From Diphasiastrum complanatum (taxonomy: Eukaryota; Streptophyta; Lycopodiopsida; Lycopodiales; Lycopodiaceae), in NCBI GenBank assembly GCA_029204225.1, contig CM055093.1, positions 6,182,933-6,246,932 on the forward strand: DNA of 64,000 nt. The letters are read 5' to 3'. Below, one piece after another: positions 49,759 through 61,180 of this stretch. A model generated the notes under the pieces. It had not been told where the DNA came from. It saw only the letters and a list, made by a program, of their open reading frames with translations, and ran no database searches. The position numbers and the translations under genes are program-made. Within the stretch, counting starts at the first letter, position 1. Each line of letters begins with the position of its first letter.

Positions 49759-51409
49759 CTCCTCCTCAAATCTAGCCTTGGAGATCACAATGCTTTTATC
49801 AATAACTCCAATTGAAGATCTAAGCTTGACAAATGAATCTTTAGGTAAAGGTTTAGTAAACAAATCAGCCAAGCAACTTGATGATGGCACGTGTTGGAGC
49901 TTGATCTCTTTAGCTTGCACTTTTTCCCTCACGAAATGATGAGCAATTTCGATGTGTTTGCTCCTTGCATGGAATGTAGGATTAGTTGCAAGTGATTGGG
50001 CTGATTGGTTGTCACAATAGATGATAGGGATCTCCTCCTCCATGACATGAAGCTCCACTAATAGCCTTTTGAGCCACAAGACCTCCTTGCATGTTGATGT
50101 CAAGGCCTTGTATTCGGATTCTGTGGAAGATAGGGAGATGGTATCTTGCTTTTTGGAAAGCCATGATACTACTCCATCACATAGAAAGGTGGCAAAGGCA
50201 CTTGTTGATCTTCTATCCACTTTGTCACCTGCAAAATCCGAGTCACTATAGGCTCTTAAGCCAAGATTAGTTCCTCTATACAAAATACCAAAATTCTTAG
50301 TGAATGAAATGTATCTAAGAACTCTTTTGGCCATCTTCCAATGTGAAACTAGAGGACTTTGCATAAATTGGCTTAACTTTCCAACACTATAACTAAGATC
50401 AGGTCTAGTTATAGTTAAATAGATCAAGGAGCCAATAAGCCTTCTATATAATGTGATGTCCTCAAAGGATGCTTCATCACGACCAATAGATGCTTTTACA
50501 TGTTGCTCCATTGGTGTCTCAATGCCTTTACAATTCTTCATTCCAAATCTATCTAGGATGGATGTAGCATATCTAGATTGACAAATGAAGCTAAAATCAC
50601 ATCCTCTAATAACCTCTATTCCAAGAATGAAGCTCAATAGGCCGAGATCTACCATCTTAAACTCTTTTGCTAAAGCAATTTTTACATTTCTAATTCCATC
50701 TAGATCATTACCACTCAAGATAATGTCATCTACATACAAAACAAGAATAATGATCATGCATGCCATCATGAAAACTTATATACAATGATGGATCATAGGC
50801 ACTCATTACAAAATTGATGGAAATGAGAAAAGAGTTTAGCCTAGAGTACCATGCTCTAGGTGCTTGCTTGAGCCCATAAAGGCTCTTCTTCAAAAAACAC
50901 ACCTTTCCTTCATGCTTTGCCTTGATGAAGCCCTCGGGTTGCCTCATGTAGATCTCTTCCTCCAAATAACCATTGAGGAATGCATTTGTGAAGTCAAGTT
51001 GGAATAGCTCCCAATTGAAGGTTGTAGCAAGACTAATGATCAACCTGATAGTAACAAGCTTAGCCACATGAGCAAAAGTCTCATCATAGTCAATGCCTTT
51101 GGTTTGTAAAAAACCTTTGGCAACAAGCCTAGCTTTATGCTTGCTTATTGATCCATCTTGATTATACTTCAATCTAAACACCCACTTGCAATCAAGAGGT
51201 TTCTTCCCTTGAGGAAGATCCACAAGATCCCAAGTATGATTCTCAATAAGAGCATCATACTCTACTTGCATAGCATCCATCCAACTTTTAGACTTACAAG
51301 CATCTTCATAGCATGTTGGCTCATCTAACATTGAAGTAAGAAAGGTGTAAGATGTGAAAGATGATGAGCCTTCCCTTTGATCACATTGACCATCATAGGT
51401 GAGCCTCAA
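49720..51409 (-). pseudogene. Element 3 reverse transcriptase and RNase H
   Basis: RT frame 50726-51409: WDLVDLPQGKKPLDCKWVFR, HKARLVAKGFLQTKGIDYDE, LDFTNAFLNGYLEEEIYMRQ and KKSLYGLKQAPRAWYSRLNS. A second frame break at about 50750 leads to 49720-50769 with the active site LYVDDIILSGND, YRRLIGSLIYLTITRPDLSY, SWLSKKQDTISLSSTESEYK, YCDNQSAQSLATNPTFHARS and LADLFTKPLPKDSFVKLRSS. Apart from two frame breaks all motifs are present. Confidence 0.9.
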
Positions 51410-53745
51410 TGGCTCGATCTTGCCCTTGTAGATCTTCTTGGAGTTCTTGGAGTTCTTGCATCTTGAGGTGGATCCTCAAGTTCTTCTTCACTTGGAAGCT
51501 CCTCCTCCATCCTAGCATGATCCTTGGCATCAAGATGATTAGTAGCATTATCATCCAAATCACAAGCATGTCCTTCATCAAAAATAACATCCCTACTCAC
51601 TATCACCTTGCTAGTGATGGGATTGAAGACTCTATAACCTTTGATATTCTCACCATATCTCACAAAGATGCCTTTGATGGATGTTGCATCATCCTTCCTT
51701 CTCTTATCCAAGGATTGATGTACATAGCAAGTGGATCCAAAAACTTTGAGATCTTTGAGATTGGGCTTCTCTCCAAATAGAGCTTCAAATGGTGTGATTC
51801 CTCCAATGGCTTGGTTTGGCAATCTATTGCACAAATAGTTAGCACAAGTTATTGCTTCACCCCAAAATGGTTTGGATAGAGAAGCATCTAGCCTTAAGGC
51901 CTTAGCACACTCACAAAGAGATCTATTTCTTCTCTCACTCACTCCATTTTGTTGAGGGGTGTATGGACATGACAACTCCCTCTTTATGCCATTAGAAATA
52001 CAAAAGTCAATCAACTTATTGGAGACATATTCACCTCCATTATCACTCCTTAATACCTTAATCTTGGTACTAAGTTGATTTTCTACCAAAGTCTTGAACT
52101 TTACAAAAGAATCAAACACCATTGATTTGCTAGACAAGAGGTACATCCAACAAAATCTAGAATAGTCATCAATGAAGATTACATAGTACTTGGCACCACC
52201 ATTAGACTCATGTGAAAAACTATGAACATCCGAATGGATGAGTTCAAGAGGAGAGTTTGATCTTGATGTAGATCTTGAGAAGGGTAGCTTGTGAGCCTTT
52301 GAGAGGCTGCATGCTTCACATCTCTTCCCACACTTTGACAAATGCTTGGGGAGTCCAACTGCAAGCTCCTTTGTAGTCATAGATTCCATGGCTTTGTAGT
52401 TGGGGTGGCCCAACCTTTTGTGCCACAGTTCCACCTTTGATAGCTCCACCTTTGCCAAGTTAACACTCTCCACTGCAATATTAGCATCAAGCTTAAACAA
52501 TCTACCTTGCTTAAAGCCTTTGGCTATACATTCATCATTTCTAAGGATGGAACAAACTCCATGCTTAAATTGTACATCTAGGCCATTATCCATTAACTGG
52601 CCAACACTAAGCAAATTCTTGGTTAACTTAGGAACATAAAGAACATTATCTAGATTCATCCTTTTGGATGATCCCACATACAAGGGAATTGTTCCTATTC
52701 CACTTATCTTACATTCTTGACTACTTGCAGTATAGATTGATCTATGTAAGTCATTGTAAGAAAGTAAGATGGAGAATATATCCTTTTGATATGTCATGTG
52801 GGAACTTGCCCCACTATCAATCCACCAAGAATCATTGGTGTTGCTCTTGGATGATGGTGGTTTGTTGGAAACCATCAATGATGACTCTTCATCCTCCTCT
52901 TCCTCCTGATGTGCAATGTTGCTTTGTTTGCTCTCTTGTGCCTTCTTCTTCTTGAGACATTCTGATGCAAAATGTCCTTTCTTTCCACAGAAAAAACATT
53001 TGTACTTGGACTTGTCTTTGATCTTGCCCTTCGAGCTTGAAGCCTCATCCTCCTCCTTGGTCTCCTTGAAGTGCTTCTTCTTGCCGTTGGTCTTCTTCTT
53101 GCTTTTAAATGAGAAATTAGCTTTCTCATCACCATCCTGCAGAGAAATAGCATTCATTCTTGCATTGGTATACAACATCCTACACTCTTCAGCTACTAAT
53201 ACACTGTGTAGCTTTTCTATAGTAGGCAAAGTGTCTTGGATTGCAAAGCTTTGGACCAAATTTGTAAAGCCACTCCCTAGACCATTTAGGACAATCTGAA
53301 CAAGCTCACTATCTTGAATCTTCTCTCCAATGGAAGCTAACTCCCTATTAAGAGACTTGATTCTTAGCACATATTCTTGTGCATTCTCATCACTCCTCTT
53401 CATGCTTTGTAGAATCTGGTTCCTAAGCATGAGAACCCTCGAAGTGTTACTAGACTCATAGATAGATTTTAAAGATTCCCAAGCCTCTTTAGCACTCTTA
53501 CATGATGATACTTCCCTTAAAAGATCATTGCTTACATTCATCTTAATACAATGAAGTGCAAGCCTAGACCTCTTCTTGTATCTCACTAATTCATGTGCAC
53601 CTAGAGGTTCATCTTCATCATCTATTAGAAACTCATAAAGATCCTGGAGCATCATTAGTGACTCCATCCTCACTTTCCAAATAGCATAATTGGTAGAATT
53701 TAACCTCTCACTAGCTTCTAGATGGTAGGCTCTCACTGATCCCAT
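51406..53745 (-). CDS. Element 3 gag-protease-integrase
   Basis: 779 codons open from ATG 53745. gag LEASERLNSTNYAIWKVRME and EYVLRIKSLNRELASIGEKI. Zinc knuckle CFFCGKKGHFASEC near 52980. Protease SWWIDSGASSHMTYQKDIFS. Pre-integrase LWHKRLGHPNYKAMESM. Integrase finger CEACSLSKA, and core HSDVHSFS, FIDDYSRFCWMYLL and SCPYTPQQNGVSERRN. It ends in an Arg/Ser-rich stretch where one base shift separates it from the RT frame. Copia elements normally encode gag-pol as one ORF, so the break at about 51410 is probably a recent mutation. Confidence 0.92.
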   Translation of the reverse strand: MGSVRAYHLEASERLNSTNYAIWKVRMESLMMLQDLYEFLIDDEDEPLGAHELVRYKKRSRLALHCIKMNVSNDLLREVSSCKSAKEAWESLKSIYESSNTSRVLMLRNQILQSMKRSDENAQEYVLRIKSLNRELASIGEKIQDSELVQIVLNGLGSGFTNLVQSFAIQDTLPTIEKLHSVLVAEECRMLYTNARMNAISLQDGDEKANFSFKSKKKTNGKKKHFKETKEEDEASSSKGKIKDKSKYKCFFCGKKGHFASECLKKKKAQESKQSNIAHQEEEEDEESSLMVSNKPPSSKSNTNDSWWIDSGASSHMTYQKDIFSILLSYNDLHRSIYTASSQECKISGIGTIPLYVGSSKRMNLDNVLYVPKLTKNLLSVGQLMDNGLDVQFKHGVCSILRNDECIAKGFKQGRLFKLDANIAVESVNLAKVELSKVELWHKRLGHPNYKAMESMTTKELAVGLPKHLSKCGKRCEACSLSKAHKLPFSRSTSRSNSPLELIHSDVHSFSHESNGGAKYYVIFIDDYSRFCWMYLLSSKSMVFDSFVKFKTLVENQLSTKIKVLRSDNGGEYVSNKLIDFCISNGIKRELSCPYTPQQNGVSERRNRSLCECAKALRLDASLSKPFWGEAITCANYLCNRLPNQAIGGITPFEALFGEKPNLKDLKVFGSTCYVHQSLDKRRKDDATSIKGIFVRYGENIKGYRVFNPITSKVIVSRDVIFDEGHACDLDDNATNHLDAKDHARMEEELPSEEELEDPPQDARTPRTPRRSTRARSSH

Positions 53746-54375
53746 CTTACTAGCAAGATTCTACACACAAGATATAGATTTGTTTGGACCTGAAACTCAC
53801 AAAGGTTTCAAACTTGCAGTGTTTCACTCAAATGTTGACTTCTAATCCAACAGATGGATTTGTAATCACAGTTCTATCACTCCCTCACAAGCTGGAATGA
53901 AGATAAGATGAGATGAAAACTACACTCAAGCAAATCTTGCCAATCTTGGCTATTCTTGGACAAAAACTGACTCTATCTCTCTCATTCACTTTGATGTACT
54001 TTCAAGACCTGGTTTCCACTTTAAGAAGGTCTGAAATCAGCCTAGATTAATTAGTTTTCATGAAACAAACTCAAAACTAATCAATGGCAAGTGATCTTGG
54101 TAGCTTATCCTAGGATTTGCACAAAAATTACATCAAACTGACACCATATGAATTTTCTATGATCCAATGAATATGGGTTATTAAATGCTGGTTCAGAGAT
54201 GCCCACACGTGTGAACAGTACGGATTTTGATCCTGAAAAAGTTTGGGATCAAATCCCCTCACCAAAACCTGGATACCAGCTCGCCCTTCCAATACTAGCT
54301 TTTTGCACCAAAACCTGCTAAAACTGGATTAGATTCAAACACAGATCAATGGCCTTGTACTTGGCTCTGATATCA

Positions 54376-55064
54376 TGTGAAAAGTACAGTACTAAGGACC
54401 ATAAATGGATCTTTGAATGATCCACAAGGTGATTGTATGCTTGTTAAACAATCTATCAGAAACTAGTCATCAGAAAACAAGATCTAGTTTAGCAGCTTGA
54501 TAGGAAACAAATAGAGACAATCAAAGCATTGATCAAATAGTCTAATCCAACTCCACACGTGTGGAAATAAGGCTGTAGTACGGCCTGTAGACAGTGTTTA
54601 CAAAGTGCCAAAGCTGGGTTTCATTGGAAAAATAGAGTAATCACCATACAATGAGAGGAAACTCGAGTTTCTCCTTGAGGCTCCATAAAATTTCTATCTT
54701 CTCACTATGGAGAATGGAAATACATAGTAACACACACTTCCTTTGCAAAGTTAGGTGAAAATCCAGCATGTAATAAGGAAGTAGACTCCACTTTCTTGCC
54801 CTAATGTGAAAACCCCAGTCTAGATCCAAGAGTCATGCTTGGTAGGTGCATGGTAGGTACAAATCTCATCATAAATCATGGTCTAGATCCTACAAAGTAG
54901 GAATCACTACCATAGACACAACCACTCCTCTTGACTCGTGGTAACCTACTTTAGGTGTGTATGTACAAGTGGCACTTTGGCCATTCAAGTAACCAACAAA
55001 CAATATTGACAAAATGTACAATATTCTACATGGCTAGATTTGCCAATGTAGGCAATTTTTCACA
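54376..55064 (-). repeat. Element 3 5' LTR
   Basis: 689 bp, almost identical to 49068-49758; the clearest differences are ACAAGTAGATAC/ACAAATAGAGAC and a 2-bp gap near 49605/54913. Confidence 0.93.
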
Positions 55065-55069
55065 AGGAT

Positions 55070-55255
55070 GATCTACCAATGATCAAGTGTGATAACATCT
55101 CGGCCCAAGATCTTGCCAATAATCCCATATTTCATGCAAGAAGCAAGCACATAGAAGTGGCACACCATTTTGTGAGAGAAATGCTTATTGGAGGAGAAAT
55201 CTATTTGGAGCATGTCAACTCGTCCTCAAGATCAATGCTCAAATCTTCATAGATA
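55070..55255 (+). pseudogene. Element 2 RNase H end (after element 3)
   Basis: Reads LPMIKCDNISAQDLANNPIF, HARSKHIEVAHHFVREMLIG and EHVNSSSRSMLK, the last part of copia RNase H, continuing the frame broken at 49063. Confidence 0.85.
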
Positions 55256-55270
55256 ATTTTTTAGGAGGAG

Positions 55271-56007
55271 TGTGAGGAATTGAAAAAGATTATCTATGTT
55301 AGATATAGGGGTCTTATGTTTTTTACATCAAGCATCTAGGTGTAGGATGTTGATAGGAATAAATTTGGCATAGATGACAAATTATGCATTTCCACTTGTA
55401 ATGCCACTATTGAGCCAAAATAGAATAAGAGGCTAAACACGTGCCAATTAGAGTGTAGACAAGTGTAATGCTTTTGTTTGATGAGTTTCAAGAGGTCCAA
55501 TAGGATTTAGAGGTGGAACCTTGTGAGGTCCAATAGGAAATTGAGGTGTGCTTGAATATAGTCCAATAGAATTAAGAGGTGCATGGATCAATGGTCCAAT
55601 AGGATCAAGAGGTGACAAAGTATGGTCCAATCATAGTTAAGCATAGTGGTAGCTCGTGGATCTACTAGTATCATTGTACTCCTCATTTTGAAGCTAATTG
55701 ATTTGGTGATTTTATGGATTTTGTGAGTTATTGGATTTCTAGCTTTCTCTCTCTACCCGAGAGCTCATGATGCTTTTTCTCTCTCTACCCTAGGAGAGCA
55801 GCTTATTTCTACTTAGATTATTTTTTGAATACTTCCCACACGTGTGAGTGAGAGTTGGAAGTGTTTGAATGCATGTAGTAGTGTGTTTTTGCCATAGGAT
55901 CTAAGATTGATCTTGAATCTCAATCTAATCTTAATCTTGGTGCATCTACACACCTTAGGAGATCACAAGTAAATGTTGTGGACAATCCACACGTGTGAAA
56001 TTCAACA
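55271..56007 (+). repeat. Element 2 3' LTR
   Basis: 737 bp, TGTGAGGAATTG ... GAAATTCAACA, followed by the target duplication. Confidence 0.93.
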
Positions 56008-56012
56008 GATCG

Positions 56013-56436
56013 TAGATCCATCATAGGGTATGTATTCCAGTTTTGTGGTAGTTGCATTTCCTGGTCTAGTAAGAAGCAAAGTACAATTGCTCTTTCAACC
56101 ACAGAGGCAGAGTATAAGGCAATGTGTAGTGCAACACAGGAAGCTATATGGTTGAGACAAATCTTGGAAGAAGTTGGCATGAAGCAAAAAAATCCCACGA
56201 TATTACATAGCGACAATCAGAGTGGCATTCAGCTAGCACAGAATCCAGTGTTCCATGCGAGAACTAAACACATTAAAATTCAGTATCAGTTTATACGTGA
56301 GAGGCTGCTGAGTTGTGAAATTCATGTTGTTCATTGTAGCACAGAAGAACAACTAGCTGATATTTTCACTAAGCCACTTGTTGGAGAAAAGTTTGATAAG
56401 CTTAGATCAAAGCTTTCTGTACTTAAAGTTTGTTGA
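56013..56436 (+). pseudogene. Copia element 1 RNase H (3' part)
   Basis: It continues the frame interrupted at 43894: SWSSKKQSTIALSTTEAEYK, then ILHSDNQSGIQLAQNPVFHA and EEQLADIFTKPLVGEKFDKL, ending at a TGA. These are the typical last residues of copia Pol. Confidence 0.88.
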
Positions 56437-56489
56437 CTTTAAAGCTATGTATATGACTGTATATAAAGTAGACTCTACTTTAAGGGAGA

Positions 56490-56763
56490 GAGTTAGAATT
56501 AAAGTAGAATCACTGTGCTACTGTACTGTGGGTCCTATCAGTGGATAAGGATCAGTTGGCCTCGCCACGAGGCAAGTCGACGGGACACGCATCCCGCCAA
56601 TGGCAACCTGGGTCATGCATGGGTTGTCTGAGTGAACAACTATATGTACAGTGTAATTTTGTTTTGAGAAATACAGTTGCTATGTGAGCTTGTTGTGGAA
56701 AGTGTTTTCTGTCTGTGTTACTGTGTAGCATGATCTGTGTTCCTGTGTAAAGCAAATTCTAAG
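56490..56763 (+). repeat. Copia element 1 3' LTR
   Basis: After the purine tract the sequence starts TTAGAATTAAAG and ends GCAAATTCTAA, giving short inverted ends (TTAGAATT/AATTCTAA). About 270 bp; the other LTR is not in the window. Confidence 0.5.
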
Positions 56764-57534
56764 TAAGGCACCTTCATTTTTTTGCCTTAACGAAAAATGC
56801 GACACACTAGCCAAGTGACCAGAATGCCTTAGAAACCATTCTTAAGGCACCTTTGTTTTTTTTGCCTCCTTCGCTTTTTCGCCTTAGCGAAAAAAATGAC
56901 ACACTAACCAAAAGGGCCAGAATGCCTTAGAGATTATTTTTAAGGCACGTTCTACCTTTTCGTCTTTTTTTTGCTGCCTGTAATCTAAGACATCTTCGTC
57001 TTCTTCACTGCCTTTAGTTTAATACACCTTCGCCTTCTTCTCTGCCTTCAATATAAGGCACTTTTTGACTTTTTCACCTTTTTCGTCTTCTTCGCTGCCT
57101 TGAAATCTAAGGGCGCCTTAGGGATTTACATACCTTTAGTGTAAGGGAACCTTCAGGAGTTGCAACCCTAAAACAGCTGGACAACCAAATATCCCAAAGG
57201 TGGTTGGCGGTTACCAACTTTGTACATATGCAAAGATTAGCGTAAATAGCATTAAGGGCTTGTAAGATATTTTGTTTTTCAACACTTGTAAATCTATATA
57301 TTAGCTGATTCAAGCTATGTAAGTGTTAATTGAGTTAATAGAATTTCTCTTTCAATCAGAGTTTTTATCTGTAGCCAGCGTTATCACGTTCAACAAGCTG
57401 AAGTTATTACTTCAAGCTATTACTTTAAAAAGGGGAAAAAATGTGAAGGTCCGGAATCATGTTCTCGGCCTTCCGTTTTCAAGATGCTCATTACTTGACG
57501 ATTTTCTTTAAAGCTGAGCATAAGAAATCTAACA
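56764..57534 (-). repeat. Solo LTR-like sequence with tandem repeat
   Basis: The minus-strand start TGTTAGATTTCTTATGCTCA at 57534 and about 85 bp after it match the copia LTR at 37370-37454. The left part (56762-56950) carries two diverged units of the 79-bp repeat seen at 37150-37331. No internal domain, PPT or PBS is present, so a solo LTR is likely. The left boundary is uncertain. Confidence 0.55.
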
Positions 57535-58755
57535 GTTTCGTGAAAAACGAAGCAAATCCAAGAGAGATTAGAAAGGTCAAAATTAGACCAAGACATGGTC
57601 AATTTTGTTGAACTGAAAATAAGCCATTTTTATAATTTTCTATTTCAGGGACATAAATTCAAGAAAATCAAAGACAAAATGAATTAAATCACCACCATCC
57701 TATTTGTTCAAGTCACGTTCAAATCGGAGATAAATGAGCAATTTATGGACAATCAATTGTGGCTTACTATAAATGAAAAGTTTTGGTCAAACTTGATCAA
57801 TTCTAATTTTTTCTTGATATTTATGCAATCATTCACATCATGTTCACATTCCATTTGTCATTTTGGTCTCACTCTATGTTTCGCAATTGATTTGGTCAAC
57901 TTAGGGCGAAAATGGTCAAAATATGGTCGTTCCATTCAAAGCTTACTATTTATGAAATGTTCTTTAAGAAAAGTGCATCAATGAAGCTAGAGAGGGCAAA
58001 TAAGAGGATGATATAGTGTGGGGGTACTTGTCGTGCCAAAAGCTCTAGGTGAGGTCAAGTTGATTGGAAATCAACTGTCATTTAACAAAGGGTTCTCTCT
58101 GGTGTACAGTATGTTCCATTCCTTGTGTACATCTTCAAAACCCAAGCACTCGACCAAATAAAAAGTCTATGAATATTGGGTGACTGGCTACTAGCCCCAT
58201 TTCTCATTCAAGACCATGGAAAAATTGACATTCTTAAGATCACATATGCTCGATTAATGTGTCCAATTTTTAACACAAATTTCTCAAATATCCAAATGAT
58301 GGAAGTTTTCATAAGGTTCGTTGTTTTTCTTTAAGAATTAAGACAATACCTTTGCACGATGAAAACAAATGAGGTGCATGTGGGTTGGCGTCTTCACGAG
58401 GGGCCAGGACATCAATTAATCTTACTGGTTCACATCTTAAGTACTGGCTCACACAGTTTCTATAAACAATGTCAACGCTTTTGTTTTTCATTTAAAATCA
58501 ACGCCTATACAATGCGCTCCATAAGACATCGGCGTTAAATGCTAGGCTCTTAATTTGGCGAGCTCATTCAGGGAAGCTTCTTGGTTGCTAGGATGTGTCT
58601 ATGCCTCTCAATTGTAGCGGGTTGTCATCGTGTGGAACAACGGGAGGGAGTGAGGGGGGTATTTTGAGAGAGAGAGCGATAGAGAGATATATGGGGAGTG
58701 GTAAGGGAACAGGGGAGCAGGGGTCAGACGTATCGTAGATAAGAAAGCTAATTAT
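57535..58755. other. No gene recognised
   Basis: AT-rich sequence with short open frames lacking motifs. Confidence 0.5.
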
Positions 58756-59354
58756 TTGGAATTCATATCCTTTAGATCCAATCCTCATCTTTCACCAGAG
58801 CGGCAGACGTATACGAATTTCCTGGAGTCTTTGGATAACGCTGCCCAGCTGGATAAACCAGGCTTAGGTCAGGATGGTGCAGTTTCTTTTGTTGAAAATA
58901 CCAATAAATGCGGCCTGAGTATAAATTTAGATATTTTTTTAATTTCTCTTGAAATTGTGCATTTAGGTGAGCCGATGGTAGTGGGCTTCCATGGAACAAA
59001 CCAGTTATGGATGGAAAACATGTTAGAGGTGGGAATGGATCCTTCCTTGAGGACTAATGATGTGGATTGGTTTTGTGTTTGTCCCTTAATTCCATGCTCT
59101 TCACTCTTCTTAAAACCTCGAAAGAGCCAGGACGTGGAAATTGGAAGCTCTTAGTCTTCCTGCTGATCAAGGCTGAGGCAAAGCATTTAGTAGGTGGTAT
59201 AAGAACACTATCATCCACAGCAAATGAGCTGCCAATTGGAGAAGTTACTCTGAAGCTGTTGAACGGTTTTTTCTCTTTCGCTCCTACATTTCTTCCAAAG
59301 ATCAGAAATTGGGCTTTGAAAATCACCTCTCCAATTTTGAAGAGTAACTTTTAA
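58756..59354 (+). other. Unidentified open frames
   Basis: Overlapping plus-strand frames at 58756-59154 (starts MEFISFRSNPHLSPERQTYT) and 59067-59354 (ELPIGEVTLKLLNGFFSFAP), with antisense frames also open. The absence of recognisable motifs and frames open on both strands make a real gene doubtful. Possibly a gene fragment. Confidence 0.2.
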
Positions 59355-60139
59355 AAGGGTAATTGCTAAAATATAAAACTCATACTTGTACAGGGAGGGT
59401 TGAGAATCATGCCATGATGCTTAGATTAGAGTCTTGCCCTCAAGCAACAATAACCCAACTATGTATAGCATCAATATTCCAAGTATGTCAAAATTTCGTA
59501 AATGTTATGCATATTTTTGACAACTCCAAATAGCAAAAAATTCCCCATCACAAGAAAAACCATCATCGCAAGAGTAGGGTTTTATAATAAGCATGGGAGT
59601 GGGGGTATTACACCCTGAAAGCCAAGCCCCATGGGTTTCACAAAAAAATTCACGTAAAAACAAAAATATGTAGTTCTTACATCAAGGAAACCTTTGGCCC
59701 AAGGAGCTTTCTCCCCCCACTTAATCACCTAATTTGAATGTTTAACTAATTAAGGAGAGAGACTGGACATTGTCATAGTGATACCTTGTACTTTCTATCG
59801 GTAGATCCTAGAGAATGCAAAAAAATAATGGATTTTCACTCAACTTTGAAATTAACTTTCAATGTGTTTTTTAAAATAGGCCTACTAATATTTAGAACAA
59901 TTTTTACACTATTAATTTTTCATTGTTTTATGACAGTTTTGCATAAACACACAAAAATTGTGAGAACTACTTGCATTTTTACACAGAAAAATCAACATAC
60001 AACTTATAGATTTGTTTTGAAATGTACCAGACTCTAAAAGGTACTTCTAAAATACCCACACAAGAGTACCCATAGAAGTCCAAATGTTTCTAAAGCGTAC
60101 ATACTTCTAAAGTTTTGAAACACGTAAATGAGGCTAGCA
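59355..60139. other. No gene recognised
   Basis: AT-rich non-coding DNA; short open frame at 59786-60037 without motifs. Confidence 0.5.
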
Positions 60140-60525
60140 GCATGCTACGTAGACCTCAATAGCATTGTCATCAACCGAATTAGAGTACGTTGCTACCGCG
60201 AATGCTACCAAGGAGGCAATTTGGCTGAGGCACCTGCTAGCAAAAATCGACCTTCCACGGTCACATCCAACAACCATCTTTTGTGACAACCAAAGCACCA
60301 TAGCTCTCTCTCTCTCAATCTGAAATTTCATTCTCGAAGCAAGCATATCGAAATCAGGTATCACTATTTAAGAGAGAAAGTGCAAAGCAAGGAGGTATCA
60401 TTAGTCTACTGCATGACAGAATTAATAGCAGCAGATTTTTTTACAAAGGCTCTGTCAAAGGAGCACCATCTTAGATCCAACGACATGTTGAATCTGAAAA
60501 TCAAAAGTTTTCAGGATCCACATTA
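60140..60525 (+). pseudogene. Copia RNase H remnant
   Basis: Reads IALSSTELEYVATANATKEA, IWLRHLLAKIDLP, IFCDNQSTIALS and, after frame breaks, ADFFTKALSKEHHLRSNDML before a stop. This is the end of copia Pol with no upstream RT. Confidence 0.75.
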
Positions 60526-60533
60526 AGGGGGAG

Positions 60534-61180
60534 TGTTGGAATTCGATGCTCAGCCTCAAATCCATTCAATAATAGGCATCCTGAAAAATTAGAAACAGAA
60601 GGCTCAAATTTCTGAACAGAAGATCAGAAAATTCAGGCTCGAACTTTCTAGAATTTTTCGATATCGTATCGACTCAAAAAATAATATATTTCTTGAACCT
60701 AAAATCAGAATTTCTCGATACGAGATCGACTCTATAAATCTGTAATTTTCAGAGTCATTATAATTTTTGAGTCATTGTATATTTTTTGATACTTGTAAAT
60801 TTCGATACTGTCGGGGTCTAAGATTCGACCCAACGACTTCACGTTGACAGTCCGCCCACTTTGTACATGCATTAACTTTAATGATGCGGTTGTAATAACC
60901 GCAACAAAAACGTAATGTAGAAGGTCGAGTTTGCCAATGAGTTCTCAAAAATAATCTCTAAGGCATTATTATGGAGAGATGGTAATACATAGAAAGCATG
61001 TTCCCCACCTCGAGCTGGGTGAAAGTTGATTGAGATTTCTTGCCCTAATTTTCCATTCTAGCCTCATTCTTGAGTTTTGCCATGTAGGTGGCTAGATTGA
61101 TCAATCTACTCCATAAATCTAGGAATTTGGTCCTATAATGTAGGAACCACTACCAAACAACCTTCACTAACATTTTCAAG
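60534..61180 (+). repeat. Copia 3' LTR and further LTR debris
   Basis: The purine tract AAGGGGGAG is followed by TGTTGGAATTCGATGCTCAG at 60534, related to the TGTTAGATTTCTTATGCTCA LTR start at 37454 and 57534. From about 60970 to 61170 words resembling the element 3 LTR appear (CTTGCCCTAATTTTCC, AGGAACCACTACCAAACAAC). Boundaries are not clear. Confidence 0.5.

Larger units (their letters stand above)
49068..55064 (-). mobile_element. Copia element 3 (nested in element 2)
   Basis: LTRs at 49068-49758 and 54376-55064. On the minus strand the primer-binding site TGATATCAGAGCC follows the right LTR and the purine tract GAGGAGGAG precedes the left one. Target duplication AGTAT/AGGAT (49063-49067 and 55065-55069), one mismatch. 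LTRs differ at only about ten positions by eye, so it is younger than element 2, as its position inside it requires. Length 6.0 kb, complete in structure. Confidence 0.93.
43895..56007 (+). mobile_element. Copia element 2 (nested in element 1)
   Basis: LTRs at 43895-44632 and 55271-56007. Target duplication GATCG at 43890-43894 and 56008-56012. Primer-binding site TGGTATTAGAGCC at 44633 and purine tract TTAGGAGGAG before 55271. Without element 3 the element is about 6.1 kb. By eye the LTRs differ at roughly 20 positions, mostly in one stretch near 44400/55780. Coding frames carry several breaks. Confidence 0.93.
42481..56763 (+). mobile_element. Copia element 1, split by nested insertion
   Basis: 5'-truncated copia: pre-RT and RT at 42481-43894, interrupted by element 2, then RNase H at 56013-56436, purine tract ACTTTAAGGGAGAG and a short 3' LTR. 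Removing 43895-56012 joins the coding frame through ...DYDDR/RSIIGY... without a gap. Confidence 0.85.

Noticed and set aside
50750-51415. Programmed frameshift in copia element 3
   Set aside because: No clear slippery heptamer or downstream structure was seen, and copia elements normally use one ORF; random mutation is simpler.
57107-57602. Short minus-strand frames in the solo LTR region
   Set aside because: They overlap LTR sequence shared with 37370-37454 and contain no protein motif.
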